Assembly: GCA_017547545.1 (NCBI GenBank)
Contig: JAFYPJ010000049.1
Location: forward strand, 1-39,052
Length of the DNA stretch: 39,052 bases
Direction: 5' to 3'
DNA from: Clostridia bacterium
GTDB lineage: Bacteria; Bacillota; Clostridia; Oscillospirales; CAG-272
Made by a program: the position numbers and the translations under genes. Numbering within the stretch: the first letter of the stretch is position 1; every line of letters begins with the position of its first letter. The notes beneath the pieces were generated by a model. The model made no database searches and was not told where the DNA came from. It saw nothing but the letters and a program-made list of their open reading frames with translations. Of this stretch, positions 8,133-17,034 are shown in pieces.

Positions 8133-9164
8133 TCAGGATTTCTTTTCTCTTTTTCTTATACGGAATTTATTGCGTTTTCCTGTTTTTATAACATCCATAA
8201 GAACCGCAACCACAACAATTATACCTGTAAGAACATAAGTGACATAGGTGGAATTAAGATTAAGATTGAATTTTGCAAGTATCATATTAAGACCGTTTCT
8301 TATTACCACCAAAAGAGCCGCACCAATAACTGTTCCGGAAACCGAAGCCACACCACCCGCGGCACTTGTACCTCCAATATAAACTCCGGCAATCGCATCA
8401 AGCTCCATTCCGTTTCCCGTAGCCGCGGCAACAGTTGGGAAAGCCGCTGCCCAGAATATTGCAGCTACACCTGCCATAAGTCCTGAAATTGTATAAGCGA
8501 TAAGCTTATAGTTTTGAGTGTTTATACCAGACAATCTTGTTGCTTCTTCATTGGAACCGATTGAGAGAATGTATCTGCCTATCTTGTTTTTGTACATAAT
8601 ATAACCGCAGATCAATGCAAAACCAAGTACCCAAAAAATTCCCGTTGGAATACCGTTATTATTTGAAAACACCCGGTTGAACCAAGTGCCTCCGGGAAAG
8701 AAAATGTTAGGATCCGAAACAATCAATGCCGAAAGACCGCGGGATAACATCATCGTACCTAAGGTTGCAATAAAAGCAGGCAGTTTCAGATAAGCTACAA
8801 GAAAGCCGTTAAGCAAGCCGAAGTCGATACCTATCATTATCATTATGGGAATAGTAAGCCAAAGATTATCTCCCAAAAGACCTGAAGTGTACATTTTACC
8901 CGCCACAACGGCTGCGGCAATACAAACCGTTCCTATAGAAAGATCTATTCCTCCCGTTGCAATAACAAAGGTAACGCCTAGGCCTAAGATCGCATAAGGC
9001 GAAAGGGATTGTGCCATACTTACAAGATTATACCTGTCTGTAAAATTAGGATTGAGGAGGAAGAAAACAAGTACAAGAGCAGCAAGTGCAAAAAGAATTA
9101 TATAATTTTGCCCAAACTTAAAACGGAACCTGTTATTTTTTGATCGTATTATTAAATTATCCAT
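8133..9164 (-). CDS. Sugar ABC transporter permease (RbsC-like)
   Basis: This 343-residue membrane protein forms the translocation channel, probably as a homodimer. About eight to ten hydrophobic segments are visible, and the family sequence GVTFVIATGGIDLSIG (about residues 63-78) and the later GMELDAIAGVYIGGTSAAGG are the RbsC/AraH signature (BPD_transp_2). The start at 9164 has GGAAGGAA seven bases upstream, and this site lies at the end of the ATPase gene; only four bases separate that stop codon from this ATG, so translation is probably coupled. An in-frame start at 9203 would overlap the ATPase and lacks a site. The C-terminus is very basic (RKREKKS). Confidence 0.92.
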   Translation of the reverse strand: MDNLIIRSKNNRFRFKFGQNYIILFALAALVLVFFLLNPNFTDRYNLVSMAQSLSPYAILGLGVTFVIATGGIDLSIGTVCIAAAVVAGKMYTSGLLGDNLWLTIPIMIMIGIDFGLLNGFLVAYLKLPAFIATLGTMMLSRGLSALIVSDPNIFFPGGTWFNRVFSNNNGIPTGIFWVLGFALICGYIMYKNKIGRYILSIGSNEEATRLSGINTQNYKLIAYTISGLMAGVAAIFWAAAFPTVAAATGNGMELDAIAGVYIGGTSAAGGVASVSGTVIGAALLVVIRNGLNMILAKFNLNLNSTYVTYVLTGIIVVVAVLMDVIKTGKRNKFRIRKREKKS

Positions 9165-9168
9165 ATTT

Positions 9169-10677
9169 TTATTCCTTCCCCTGTATATTGCGTAAAGTTG
9201 CAAATTTCATAATTTTTTCCTGATTGGCCTCGCTAATATCCATATTTGCAGTTATTCGTCCCTCACACATAACGATAATACGGTCGCTTAACCTTAAAAT
9301 TTCCGCAAGCTCGGAGGATATCATAATAATAGATTTACCCTCTGCGGCAAGAGCCTCCATAAGTTCGTACATTTCACTTTTTGCACCAATGTCTATCCCC
9401 CTTGTGGGTTCATCAAAAATAAATATATCACAGTCCTTTATAAGCCACCTTGCCACAATTACCTTTTGCTGATTTCCTCCGGAAAGATTTCGGATGAGCT
9501 GTTGCATTGAAGGTGTTTTTGTTCGTAACAGCCCGTTTTTTTCTTTAGATATTCTTTCAATTTCCCTATCGTTAAGAAATCCGAATTTCTGATAATTACC
9601 AAGAGAAGCAAGGGCGGTGTTTTCACAAACACTTTTTGAAAGCATAAGTCCGTATCGCTTTCTGTCCTCCGAAAGATAACAAATACCGTTTTTAACAGCA
9701 TCGGCAGGCGAATTTATAAACACCCTTTTTCCGTTTATGAAAATATCTCCGCTATCCTTTTTATCTGCTCCGTATACGGCACGCGCAGTCTCTGTGCGCC
9801 CCGCTCCCATCAATCCGGCAAAACCCAGAATCTCGCCCTTTTTCAGCTGGAAGCTTACATTTTTAACATTCTCTCCCGCGCAAAGATCAATTACCTCAAG
9901 TACATTCGGCGCGTTTTGATCAACATTGCTTTTTTCCTTTTGTCCACCGTAAACCATCCGCCCAACCATCATGTGAACTATTTCATCCTTTGTAGTTTTA
10001 TCGGTATCTACCGTTCCAACATATTCACCGTCACGCATAACGGTAACTCTGTCTGAAATACGGGTGATCTCGTCCATACGGTGAGAAATATATATCATTC
10101 CTATTCCTTTTTCACGCAGCTCTCCCATGATTTTAAAAAGTTCTTCTACTTCAGGTTCGGTCAGTGCTGCTGTTGGTTCATCAAGTACAAGTAAACGGCA
10201 TTCACGGGAAATCGCCTTTGCTATCTCAACCATCTGTTGCTTTCCTACAGTCAGTTCTCCAAGCATAACCGTAGGATCTATTTTTACACCGATTCGTTCA
10301 AACAGCTCTTCTGAAGCTCTTATCATTTCAGAATCGTCTATCATAGCATTCTTTACGGGTTCTCTGCCGATATAGATATTTTGCGCCACACTCAGGTGGT
10401 TCATCATATTAAGCTCCTGATGTATAACACTTATCCCTGCCGCCTGAGAATGAGCAATATCGGGAAATTCAACCCTTTCTCCAAAATATTCTGTCTCCCC
10501 GCCATCCGGAGAAAGAATACCGCAAAGTACCTTTATAAGAGTGGATTTTCCTGCACCGTTTTCCCCCATAAGGGCATGTACTTCACCTTCTTTTAATTCA
10601 AAACATGCATTTTTTAATGCCTTTACTCCTGAAAATTCCTTTTTTATATCCTTCATTTTAAGAATTGTTTTTGCCAT
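9169..10677 (-). CDS. Sugar ABC transporter ATP-binding protein with two nucleotide-binding domains (RbsA-like)
   Basis: It powers sugar uptake from the cytoplasmic face. The 502 residues contain two ABC domains. Domain 1 has Walker A GENGAGKST (38-46), a degenerate signature LTVGKQQM and Walker B LLVLDEPTAAL. Domain 2 has a degenerate Walker A (GLMGAGRTE), a good signature NLSGGNQQK and DIFIFDEPTRGID. This asymmetry is normal for the RbsA/MglA/XylG family. The ATG at 10677 has CAGGAG six bases upstream; an earlier in-frame ATG at 10722 has no site. It is the first gene of the leftward operon. Two inverted repeats lie directly upstream of the start. Confidence 0.94.
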   Translation of the reverse strand: MAKTILKMKDIKKEFSGVKALKNACFELKEGEVHALMGENGAGKSTLIKVLCGILSPDGGETEYFGERVEFPDIAHSQAAGISVIHQELNMMNHLSVAQNIYIGREPVKNAMIDDSEMIRASEELFERIGVKIDPTVMLGELTVGKQQMVEIAKAISRECRLLVLDEPTAALTEPEVEELFKIMGELREKGIGMIYISHRMDEITRISDRVTVMRDGEYVGTVDTDKTTKDEIVHMMVGRMVYGGQKEKSNVDQNAPNVLEVIDLCAGENVKNVSFQLKKGEILGFAGLMGAGRTETARAVYGADKKDSGDIFINGKRVFINSPADAVKNGICYLSEDRKRYGLMLSKSVCENTALASLGNYQKFGFLNDREIERISKEKNGLLRTKTPSMQQLIRNLSGGNQQKVIVARWLIKDCDIFIFDEPTRGIDIGAKSEMYELMEALAAEGKSIIMISSELAEILRLSDRIIVMCEGRITANMDISEANQEKIMKFATLRNIQGKE

Positions 10678-10689
10678 GCTTTTCTCCTG

Positions 10690-10736
10690 AAAAGAAATCA
10701 TTTCTTTTGTTATGTTATCCAAAAAACAACGGATAA
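10690..10736 (-). promoter_or_regulatory. Two inverted repeats upstream of the sugar operon
   Basis: AAAAGAAAT-C-ATTTCTTTT (10690-10708) is a perfect 9-1-9 palindrome that ends a few bases before the ribosome binding site. TTATCC-N10-GGATAA (10715-10736) lies next to it. A one-base centre suits a protein-binding site better than an RNA hairpin. They are candidate operators for the sugar operon; no good -35/-10 pair was found in this interval. Confidence 0.45.
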
Positions 10737-10912
10737 TACAAATTTTTAAACATGATTCTCACTTCATATCCTTTTAATTGAACATTTATATAAAAATTTT
10801 TTCAATATATAGGTTTAATCACACTATGTTCACACAAAATTCATCTATAATACATATATGAAGTGTATACTATAAAATCATTATATTTATTTAAAATAAG
10901 AAAGGAATCATC

Positions 10913-12628
10913 ATGGCTACAAAGACAAAAAAGCCCCTTACTTCCAAGCAGCGTACCACAAGAATATTGGTTACGGCAATTATAGTAACCGTTGCGCTTC
11001 TTATAGGAAGTATTGCAGGCGCATTAGCTTACTCTAATTATCTTAACGGAGGCGGAGCGTCAAGAAGACTCATCTCCTTTAAAACCGACCATTACAAGGT
11101 CAACAACTGTATGCTTACCTATTACTACTTTACAGATGCATACAACTACTATCAGAACTACGGTCCTTATATGGCATACATGGCTCCCAGCCAGCAGGCA
11201 CCTGATATGACAAGTTCCCTTTCCAATCAGTACTATGACTACGGTACCGATTCCGGAACACCCAAGTCATGGCATGAATATCTCTTAAACATGACTCTCT
11301 CCAATGTTCAGGGATACCTTTTCTATGCAGAAGAAGCTCTTGAAAATGACTTTGAGTGCGATGTTGCTTCCCTTGTTGACGAATATATCAACAACATGAA
11401 GAAGGATGCAAAGAAGAATAACATAACCTTTGAAGAGCATTTGGAAAAGTTCTACGGTACAACCGTTAAAGAAAAGGATGTAAGAGAAGCTCTTAACCTT
11501 CAGTACTTTGCTTCCGAATATCTTAATCATCTCCAGGATGAATACAAAAAGGTTGTAACAGATGAAGAGCTTGACAAATATGTTGAAGAAAATGCAGACA
11601 CAGTTAACATAATTGACTATTACTCTTTTTCCTTTGAAACCGAAATCCCCGAAGATATGACCGACGAGGATAAGACAGCGGCAGACGAAGCAAATAAGAC
11701 AGCAGCAGCAGCTCTTGAAGAAGAACTCAAGAATGCTGAAGATAAGCCCGCTGCATTCAAGGAATGGGTAACAACCTATTTAACCGAAAAGAATCTTCTT
11801 GAAGAAGAGCCCATGAGCGAAGAAGATCTTGCAACAGAAATTGAAACAAAAACTGCAGAAACAACCAACCAGACCAAGGACGAAAAGAGTGAATTCTCTC
11901 TTTGGGCATTTGAAGACGGCAGAGTTGCAGGTGACATTATAAACATTAACGAAGCAACTGCTAAGCACACCGTTTACTTGCTTACCAATCCCGTTCATAT
12001 AGACGAGGATCCCACAAAGAATGTTCGTCACATTCTCCTTACTGCCGATGAGTACGGTTCAAACGAAGCAGCAAAGGCAAAGGCTGAAGAGGTTCTTGAC
12101 GAATTCCTTAACGGTGAAACCCATACCGAAGCAGACTTTGATACAATAGCAGAAGAATATAACGAAGACGGTTCTTCCTACTATGAAAATGTAGCCAAGG
12201 ATGCAATGGTTGATACATTTGACGCATGGATCTTTGACGAATCAAGAGAAGTTGGCGATACAGGTATTGTTGAAACACAGTACGGTTATCATGTAATGTA
12301 CTTCTCCGGTGAAGGCGTTCCCGCATGGAAGGCAGATGCTATAAGCTCCATAGTTGAAGATAAGATCACTGCATTTGCAGAAGAACTTGTTGAAAAGTAT
12401 GAAAGCTCACTTACCGTAAACCAGGAAAATCTCTTGAAGATTCCCGATGCATTCCCTGCAGAAGCATTTAGCGAACCTGCAGAAACCAATGCAGGCGGTA
12501 CCGAACCCGAAGAAACAGAGCCCACCGAAACAGAAACAAGCACTGACGATACAACAACAGATACTGCAGAAACCTCCGAAACCACAGAGGATACAACAGA
12601 AGAAACTTCTGAAGAAACCGCAGAATAA
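10913..12628 (+). CDS. Membrane-anchored parvulin-type peptidyl-prolyl isomerase (foldase)
   Basis: It probably helps exported proteins fold outside the membrane, like PrsA. The 571 residues begin with a short basic segment and one uncleaved-looking membrane anchor (about residues 17-40), with no lipobox. A tyrosine-rich helical region (about 60-230) resembles the SurA/PrsA N-terminal chaperone part. The parvulin domain starts near residue 369 at NVRHILLTADE and ends near residue 468 at VETQYGYHVMYFSGEG, with the expected hydrophobic and His positions. The last 60 residues are a low-complexity Thr/Glu tail (TETSTDDTTTDT type). AAAGGAA precedes the ATG. A -10-like TATAAT is at 10846-10851 but has no good -35. 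Expressed alone and ended by a GC-rich hairpin. Confidence 0.83.
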   Translation: MATKTKKPLTSKQRTTRILVTAIIVTVALLIGSIAGALAYSNYLNGGGASRRLISFKTDHYKVNNCMLTYYYFTDAYNYYQNYGPYMAYMAPSQQAPDMTSSLSNQYYDYGTDSGTPKSWHEYLLNMTLSNVQGYLFYAEEALENDFECDVASLVDEYINNMKKDAKKNNITFEEHLEKFYGTTVKEKDVREALNLQYFASEYLNHLQDEYKKVVTDEELDKYVEENADTVNIIDYYSFSFETEIPEDMTDEDKTAADEANKTAAAALEEELKNAEDKPAAFKEWVTTYLTEKNLLEEEPMSEEDLATEIETKTAETTNQTKDEKSEFSLWAFEDGRVAGDIININEATAKHTVYLLTNPVHIDEDPTKNVRHILLTADEYGSNEAAKAKAEEVLDEFLNGETHTEADFDTIAEEYNEDGSSYYENVAKDAMVDTFDAWIFDESREVGDTGIVETQYGYHVMYFSGEGVPAWKADAISSIVEDKITAFAEELVEKYESSLTVNQENLLKIPDAFPAEAFSEPAETNAGGTEPEETEPTETETSTDDTTTDTAETSETTEDTTEETSEETAE

Positions 12629-12647
12629 ACTATAATTAAATACTAAA

Positions 12648-12675
12648 CGCCCCGCACCGTAACAGGCGCGGGGCG
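12648..12675 (+). terminator. Hairpin after the foldase gene
   Basis: CGCCCCGC (12648-12655) pairs with GCGGGGCG (12668-12675) across a 12-base loop. The following T-run (GTAATTTT) is weak and starts ten bases later, so termination may be partial. Confidence 0.6.
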
Positions 12676-12720
12676 GCTTAGAGTAATTTTATAATATATA
12701 ATTTAAAACGGAGAAAAAAC

Positions 12721-13998
12721 ATGGAATATACACTGCTTTCCAAGGAACAGCTTTTAGAAGAAAAGCTTCTTCTTGATAAAAAGTATGAAGAACTTAAATC
12801 AAAAAAGCTTAACCTTAACATGGCAAGAGGAATTCTTGCAAAGGAACAGCTTGACCTTACTCAGGATATGTTAAGCGTTCTGAAAACAAAAGAAGACTGT
12901 ATCACCGAGGTTGGAACAGACTGCCGTAACTATGGTCTTCTTGACGGTATTCCCGGAGCAAAAAGACTCTTTTCCGAAATCCTTGGAATACCTTCCGAGT
13001 GCCTTATAATAGGCGGAAACTCCAGCCTTAACCTTATGTATGATACCATTGCAAGAAATATGATCTTTGGTGTTGAAGAGGAAGGCTCAACGCCTTGGGC
13101 GGCTCAGGGAAAAATAAAGTTCCTCTGCCCCTCACCCGGTTATGACAGACATTTCTCCATAACCGCAAAAATGGGTATGGAGCTGATTCCCGTTGATATG
13201 AAGGAAGACGGCCCCGATATGGATCAGATCGAAACACTTGTTGAAAATGACGAGAGTATCAAAGGTATCTGGTGCGTTCCCAAGTATTCAAACCCTACCG
13301 GTGTTATCTTCTCAGATGAAGTGATCAGAAGATTTGCTTCATTAAAGCCTAAGGCAAAGGATTTCAGAATTTTCTGGGATGATGCATATACAATCCATTT
13401 TCTTTATAACGATCTTGCATCCCAGCCCTGTTTGCTTGAAGAAGCAAAGAAATACGGTAATGAAAATATGGTATATATTTTCACCTCCACATCCAAAATC
13501 TCCTTCCCTGGCTCCGGTGTATCCGTAATTGCATCCAGCAAGCACAATATCGAAGCAATAAAGAAGCACATGTCTGTTCAGACCATAGGTCACGACAAGC
13601 TTAACCAGATGCGCCATGTGAAATTCTTTGGCTCCAAAGAGGGTGTTATAGAGCAAATGAAACGCCACGCGGAGATCATTGCTCCCAAATTCAAGCTTGT
13701 AGACGAAATTTTTGAGCGTGAGCTTTCCGGATTGGGTATTGCAAAATGGTCTAAGCCCGAAGGCGGATACTTTATCTCCCTTGACACAATGGAAGGAACA
13801 GCAAAACGCGTTTACGAAATGATGTGCGATCTTGGAGTAAATCTTACCCCTGCCGGTGCAACCTTCCCCTACGGCAAGGATCCCCGCGATTGCAATCTCC
13901 GTATTGCTCCCACATTCCCTCCCTTGAGTGAATTGGAGCAGGCATGCGAAGCTCTCTGCCTTTGTGTAAAACTTGCGGCTATTGAAAAATTAGCATAA
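12721..13998 (+). CDS. Class Ic aspartate aminotransferase (PLP-dependent)
   Basis: It transfers amino groups between aspartate or a similar amino acid and 2-oxoglutarate. The 425 residues match the unusual class Ic family (the group of Mycobacterium Rv3722c) more than the common AspC type: the block DCRNYGLLDGIPGAKRLF near residue 65 and the SPGYDRHFSI block are typical. The PLP lysine is Lys259 in STSKISFPGSG, the Asn/Pro anchor is YSNPTG and the Asp is in WDDAY. GGAGA lies about ten bases before the ATG. It follows the foldase gene by 92 bases beyond a hairpin and ends before a strong bidirectional terminator, so it is probably transcribed alone or by read-through. Confidence 0.9.
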   Translation: MEYTLLSKEQLLEEKLLLDKKYEELKSKKLNLNMARGILAKEQLDLTQDMLSVLKTKEDCITEVGTDCRNYGLLDGIPGAKRLFSEILGIPSECLIIGGNSSLNLMYDTIARNMIFGVEEEGSTPWAAQGKIKFLCPSPGYDRHFSITAKMGMELIPVDMKEDGPDMDQIETLVENDESIKGIWCVPKYSNPTGVIFSDEVIRRFASLKPKAKDFRIFWDDAYTIHFLYNDLASQPCLLEEAKKYGNENMVYIFTSTSKISFPGSGVSVIASSKHNIEAIKKHMSVQTIGHDKLNQMRHVKFFGSKEGVIEQMKRHAEIIAPKFKLVDEIFERELSGLGIAKWSKPEGGYFISLDTMEGTAKRVYEMMCDLGVNLTPAGATFPYGKDPRDCNLRIAPTFPPLSELEQACEALCLCVKLAAIEKLA

Positions 13999-14038
13999 TT
14001 TTTTATACATCAAGCGTTAAGTTGCCGCACCCAATTCC

Positions 14039-14099
14039 GCCCCAACCATTAGTGATTAACCGATTCTTCAATCTTACGAGGCGAAACAAATTCCTATAC
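14039..14099. repeat. Dispersed intergenic repeat, copy A
   Basis: About 60 bases starting GCCCCAACC and containing ACCGATTCTTCAATCT match copy B at 26772-26831 with roughly five in six bases equal. Both copies lie in intergenic space immediately before an A/T-flanked terminator hairpin. No reading frame is shared. It is a small mobile remnant or an interspersed non-coding element. Confidence 0.75.
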
Positions 14100-14102
14100 A
14101 TT

Positions 14103-14144
14103 AAAAAAGACTATGTACTCAACACCGAGTTCATAGTCTTTTTT
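14103..14144. terminator. Bidirectional terminator between aminotransferase and lipoprotein genes
   Basis: AAAAAAGACTATG (14103-14115) pairs with CATAGTCTTTTTT (14132-14144), and an inner ACTC/GAGT stem continues past one mismatch. T-runs exist on both strands, as expected for convergent genes. Confidence 0.88.
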
Positions 14145-14226
14145 GATAATTTCTTTAGTAATTCTGATAATGTTGAATTATAATGTATTCTGCAGGCAAC
14201 ACCCTATTACTTCCTTATCCCCCGTT

Positions 14227-15162
14227 TCACTTCTTTCTTTCAAAGCTGCATCCCTTATAGCAGGAGCATACGCCTGATGCTTTTGTAAAGGTAAACATAT
14301 CGCCGTTTTTGTTATCAACGGCTATTAAAAGTTCTGTGTCGCTAATTTTGAGTATATTTGTTTGCGCATCCATTTTGTATAAAGCTTTTTGCATCAAAAC
14401 ATATCTCTTATTACTGTCTGTCAGTTTTTGCGCAAAGGCTTTAACATTAAAAGCTTCAATAGATTCTTTTACCGCTTTACGCCATGCTTTTTTGAAATAG
14501 GGAGCATGCTCCTTTGTATATGTTTTTGCAGCTTTCCTGCTCTCGAGACCGTATGCTGTTTTAACTACATCATAAAGCAGATCGTCGTTCTTATCTATAT
14601 TATCTTTTAAATCATCAAGATAGGCAGGTACGGCAGATACAAGATCTTCTTCTGTAACAAACACCGTCACTTTCCCCTTTTCAAATGTAAAATGAACCTT
14701 TATATTTGCATCGCTCTCAAAATCACAGGGGAGTTCCTTTATTTCATTTGATTCTATCAGCTCTGCCATACTAACATTGCCTGACCATGTACCCTGCAAT
14801 CTGCTCTCACTCATAACATCACTTTCATACCATTGAGCAATGAATACGGTATCTGAGGTTATTATAAGTTCGGGATCATATTCTGCCTGTAACTCCGTAC
14901 TGTACCATCTGAAAAAATATTCGTTTTGTTTTTCAACCCCGGGCAGATTTTTCACAATATCCTTGCACTTTTCTCCCTTGTTTACCGTGTATATGTGTTT
15001 TTTGTTATCGGTAAATTCTCCGCCGTTTGAATCAAAAATCAAGAAATAAGTTTTAACCGTTTTTTCTGTTTCTTCTTTTTCTTCCTTTTTACAGCCTGCA
15101 AATACTCCTGTAAGCATTACTGCGGTAATTACTATGCATAGAATTTTAATCCAATTTTTCAC
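14227..15162 (-). CDS. Lipoprotein with a Listeria-Bacteroides (InlB B-type) repeat
   Basis: This 311-residue surface lipoprotein starts at a GTG with AAAGGAG six bases upstream. The signal peptide ends in VFAGC with acceptor Cys24, followed by a Lys/Glu-rich linker. Residues about 38-112 form one InlB-type B repeat: FDSNGGEF at the start, then FFRWYSTE and VFIAQWYE at the end. The rest (about 113-311) is a lysine-rich region with a predicted mix of helix and strand that I do not recognise; it ends in a Cys-containing SGVCSCYKGCSF. The role may be adhesion or cell-wall interaction, but that rests only on the repeat. Ends against the terminator at 14103. Confidence 0.82.
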   Translation of the reverse strand: MKNWIKILCIVITAVMLTGVFAGCKKEEKEETEKTVKTYFLIFDSNGGEFTDNKKHIYTVNKGEKCKDIVKNLPGVEKQNEYFFRWYSTELQAEYDPELIITSDTVFIAQWYESDVMSESRLQGTWSGNVSMAELIESNEIKELPCDFESDANIKVHFTFEKGKVTVFVTEEDLVSAVPAYLDDLKDNIDKNDDLLYDVVKTAYGLESRKAAKTYTKEHAPYFKKAWRKAVKESIEAFNVKAFAQKLTDSNKRYVLMQKALYKMDAQTNILKISDTELLIAVDNKNGDMFTFTKASGVCSCYKGCSFERKK

Positions 15163-15228
15163 GGTACTGCTCCTTTGTAAAAATCCTTTTCAATTATATC
15201 ATACTGCCAAATCCCTGTCAATCATTCA

Positions 15229-15275
15229 CATTTCACCTTACTCATATTGCATTTTCACCTTATATGAGTTATAAT
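15229..15275 (+). promoter_or_regulatory. Promoter and operator region of the GH2 gene
   Basis: -35 TTGCAT (15247-15252) and -10 TATAAT (15270-15275) are 17 bases apart. Two direct repeats CATTTCACCTTA (15229-15240) and CATTTTCACCTTA (15250-15262) are 21 bases apart, two helical turns. An inverted repeat CTCATAT (15241-15247) / ATATGAG (15262-15268) overlaps the promoter spacer. Such nesting suggests a regulator of sugar use binds here. Confidence 0.65.
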
Positions 15276-15303
15276 ATTTTTATAAATATTTTCGGAGGAC
15301 ATG

Positions 15304-17034
15304 ATGAGAAACGAATATCCAAAGCCCCAAATGCAAAGAGATAACTGGCTCTGTCTTAACGGAGAATGGGATTTCAGATACGATAATTCCAGAACCGGTA
15401 TTGAACGGGAATTCTTCAAAGAAAATTCCTTTGAACTGAAAATAAATGTTCCGTTTTGCCCACAAAGTAAGCTTTCCGGTTTAGAAAACAAAGATTTTAT
15501 CTACGGTGTTTGGTATACAAGAGCTTTCACTCTGCCTTGTGATTGGCAAGTTGAAGGGAAACGGACATTTTTACATATAGGTGCCTGTGATTACTATACA
15601 ATTGTATATATAAACCAAAAAAAGGTTGGCTTTCACCGTGGTGGTATGGTTTCCTTCTCCTTTGATATCACCCCATTTCTTTGTGAGGGCGAAAACCGTG
15701 TAACGATTTTTGCCGCTGATGATGAAAGAAGTGAAGAAACTCCCAGCGGCAAGCAGGCAATGGATTATTTCCCTGTTGGCTCTATGTATACCCGTACAAG
15801 TGGTATCTGGCAAACAGTTTGGCTTGAAAATACACCAAGCTCATACATAAAGAGCCTTAAAATGACACCCAATGCGGCAGAAGGAAGCCTTTTTGTTGAA
15901 GTTAAAACAGAAAATGCTGAAGATATGACCTTAAAGGTTAAGGCAAGCTTTAAGGGTGAAGAAATGGCAAAAACCGAAAAGGTCATCCCCTGGGATCATA
16001 CCTCCTTTACCCTTGAATTAAAGGAAAAGCATTTATGGGATACAGATGATCCAAATCTTTACGATATTGAGTTTTCTCTTGGGGATGACAAGATAAAAAG
16101 CTACTTTGGTTTACGCGATATTGCTTTAAAAAACGGTGTTACATACCTTAACGGCAAGCCGATATTCCAGCGTCTTATTCTTGACCAGGGCTTTTATCCC
16201 GAGGGTGTTTATACCGCACCCACCGAAGAAGCTCTTTACAGAGATATTCTTTTGGCAAAGGAAAACGGCTTCAACGGTGCAAGATTACACATGAAGGTTT
16301 TTGAAGAACGCTTTCTCTATCATTGTGACCGTATTGGCTATCTTGTTTGGTGTGAATATCCAGGCTGGGGATTGGCCACGGGTGACGGCGCAATTTCATA
16401 CAGAAATATGGCATCCGAATGGTTTAATGCGGTATTGCGTGATTACAACCATCCTGCAATCATCGGTTGGTGTCCTCTTAACGAAACGGGACATAATGTT
16501 GATACCGAATTTGTTCGCCACCTTTATGAAATCACAAAAGCCTACGATCCCACCCGTTTGTTCATCGGGGTTTCGGGCTTTCATCATGTTGAGGGAACAT
16601 ACGATATGCTGGATTGCCATGATTACAACCAGGATCCGACATCCTTTGAACAAAGATATGCATCCTTAAACGAAGGGAAGGAGTGCGAATATATCCACGA
16701 ATACCTTTATAAACAACCTGTTTTTGAAAAGTCAAACAAGCTCTGCTTTATGAGTGAATACGGCGGTACTGCATGGGTTGCTGAAAAGGATAAGGGAGAT
16801 TCAAAGGATTGGGGATATGGAAATGCCCCCAAGAGTGTAGAGGAATTTTATGAGCGATACCGCCTTTTAACCGATTCGCTTTTAGATAACAAGGGAATTT
16901 CCGCATTCTGTTATACACAGCTTTATGACATAGAACTGGAGGTAAACGGTATTTATACCTATGACAGAAAGCCCAAATTCGATTCGGAAATTATAAGAAA
17001 AATAACCGCCCGAAAGGCGGCTGTGGAAGATTAG
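15304..17034 (+). CDS. Glycoside hydrolase family 2 enzyme
   Basis: It hydrolyses beta-linked sugars from oligosaccharides or glycosides; the exact sugar is not clear. The 576 residues have the GH2 order: a sugar-binding domain (about 10-165), an immunoglobulin-like domain (about 180-265) and a TIM barrel (about 270-570). The acid/base is Glu394 in WCPLNETGH and the nucleophile Glu485 in FMSEYGG. No signal peptide is visible, so the enzyme acts in the cytoplasm on imported sugar. It lacks the long C-terminal domains of LacZ. I chose ATG 15304, five bases after GGAGG; the ATG at 15301 is only two bases away from it. Runs into a terminator that overlaps the next gene's end. Confidence 0.9.
   Translation: MRNEYPKPQMQRDNWLCLNGEWDFRYDNSRTGIEREFFKENSFELKINVPFCPQSKLSGLENKDFIYGVWYTRAFTLPCDWQVEGKRTFLHIGACDYYTIVYINQKKVGFHRGGMVSFSFDITPFLCEGENRVTIFAADDERSEETPSGKQAMDYFPVGSMYTRTSGIWQTVWLENTPSSYIKSLKMTPNAAEGSLFVEVKTENAEDMTLKVKASFKGEEMAKTEKVIPWDHTSFTLELKEKHLWDTDDPNLYDIEFSLGDDKIKSYFGLRDIALKNGVTYLNGKPIFQRLILDQGFYPEGVYTAPTEEALYRDILLAKENGFNGARLHMKVFEERFLYHCDRIGYLVWCEYPGWGLATGDGAISYRNMASEWFNAVLRDYNHPAIIGWCPLNETGHNVDTEFVRHLYEITKAYDPTRLFIGVSGFHHVEGTYDMLDCHDYNQDPTSFEQRYASLNEGKECEYIHEYLYKQPVFEKSNKLCFMSEYGGTAWVAEKDKGDSKDWGYGNAPKSVEEFYERYRLLTDSLLDNKGISAFCYTQLYDIELEVNGIYTYDRKPKFDSEIIRKITARKAAVED

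Noticed and set aside
10823..10851. Promoter for the foldase gene with TATAAT at 10846-10851
   Set aside because: No acceptable -35 hexamer lies 15-19 bases upstream, so I did not list it as a promoter.
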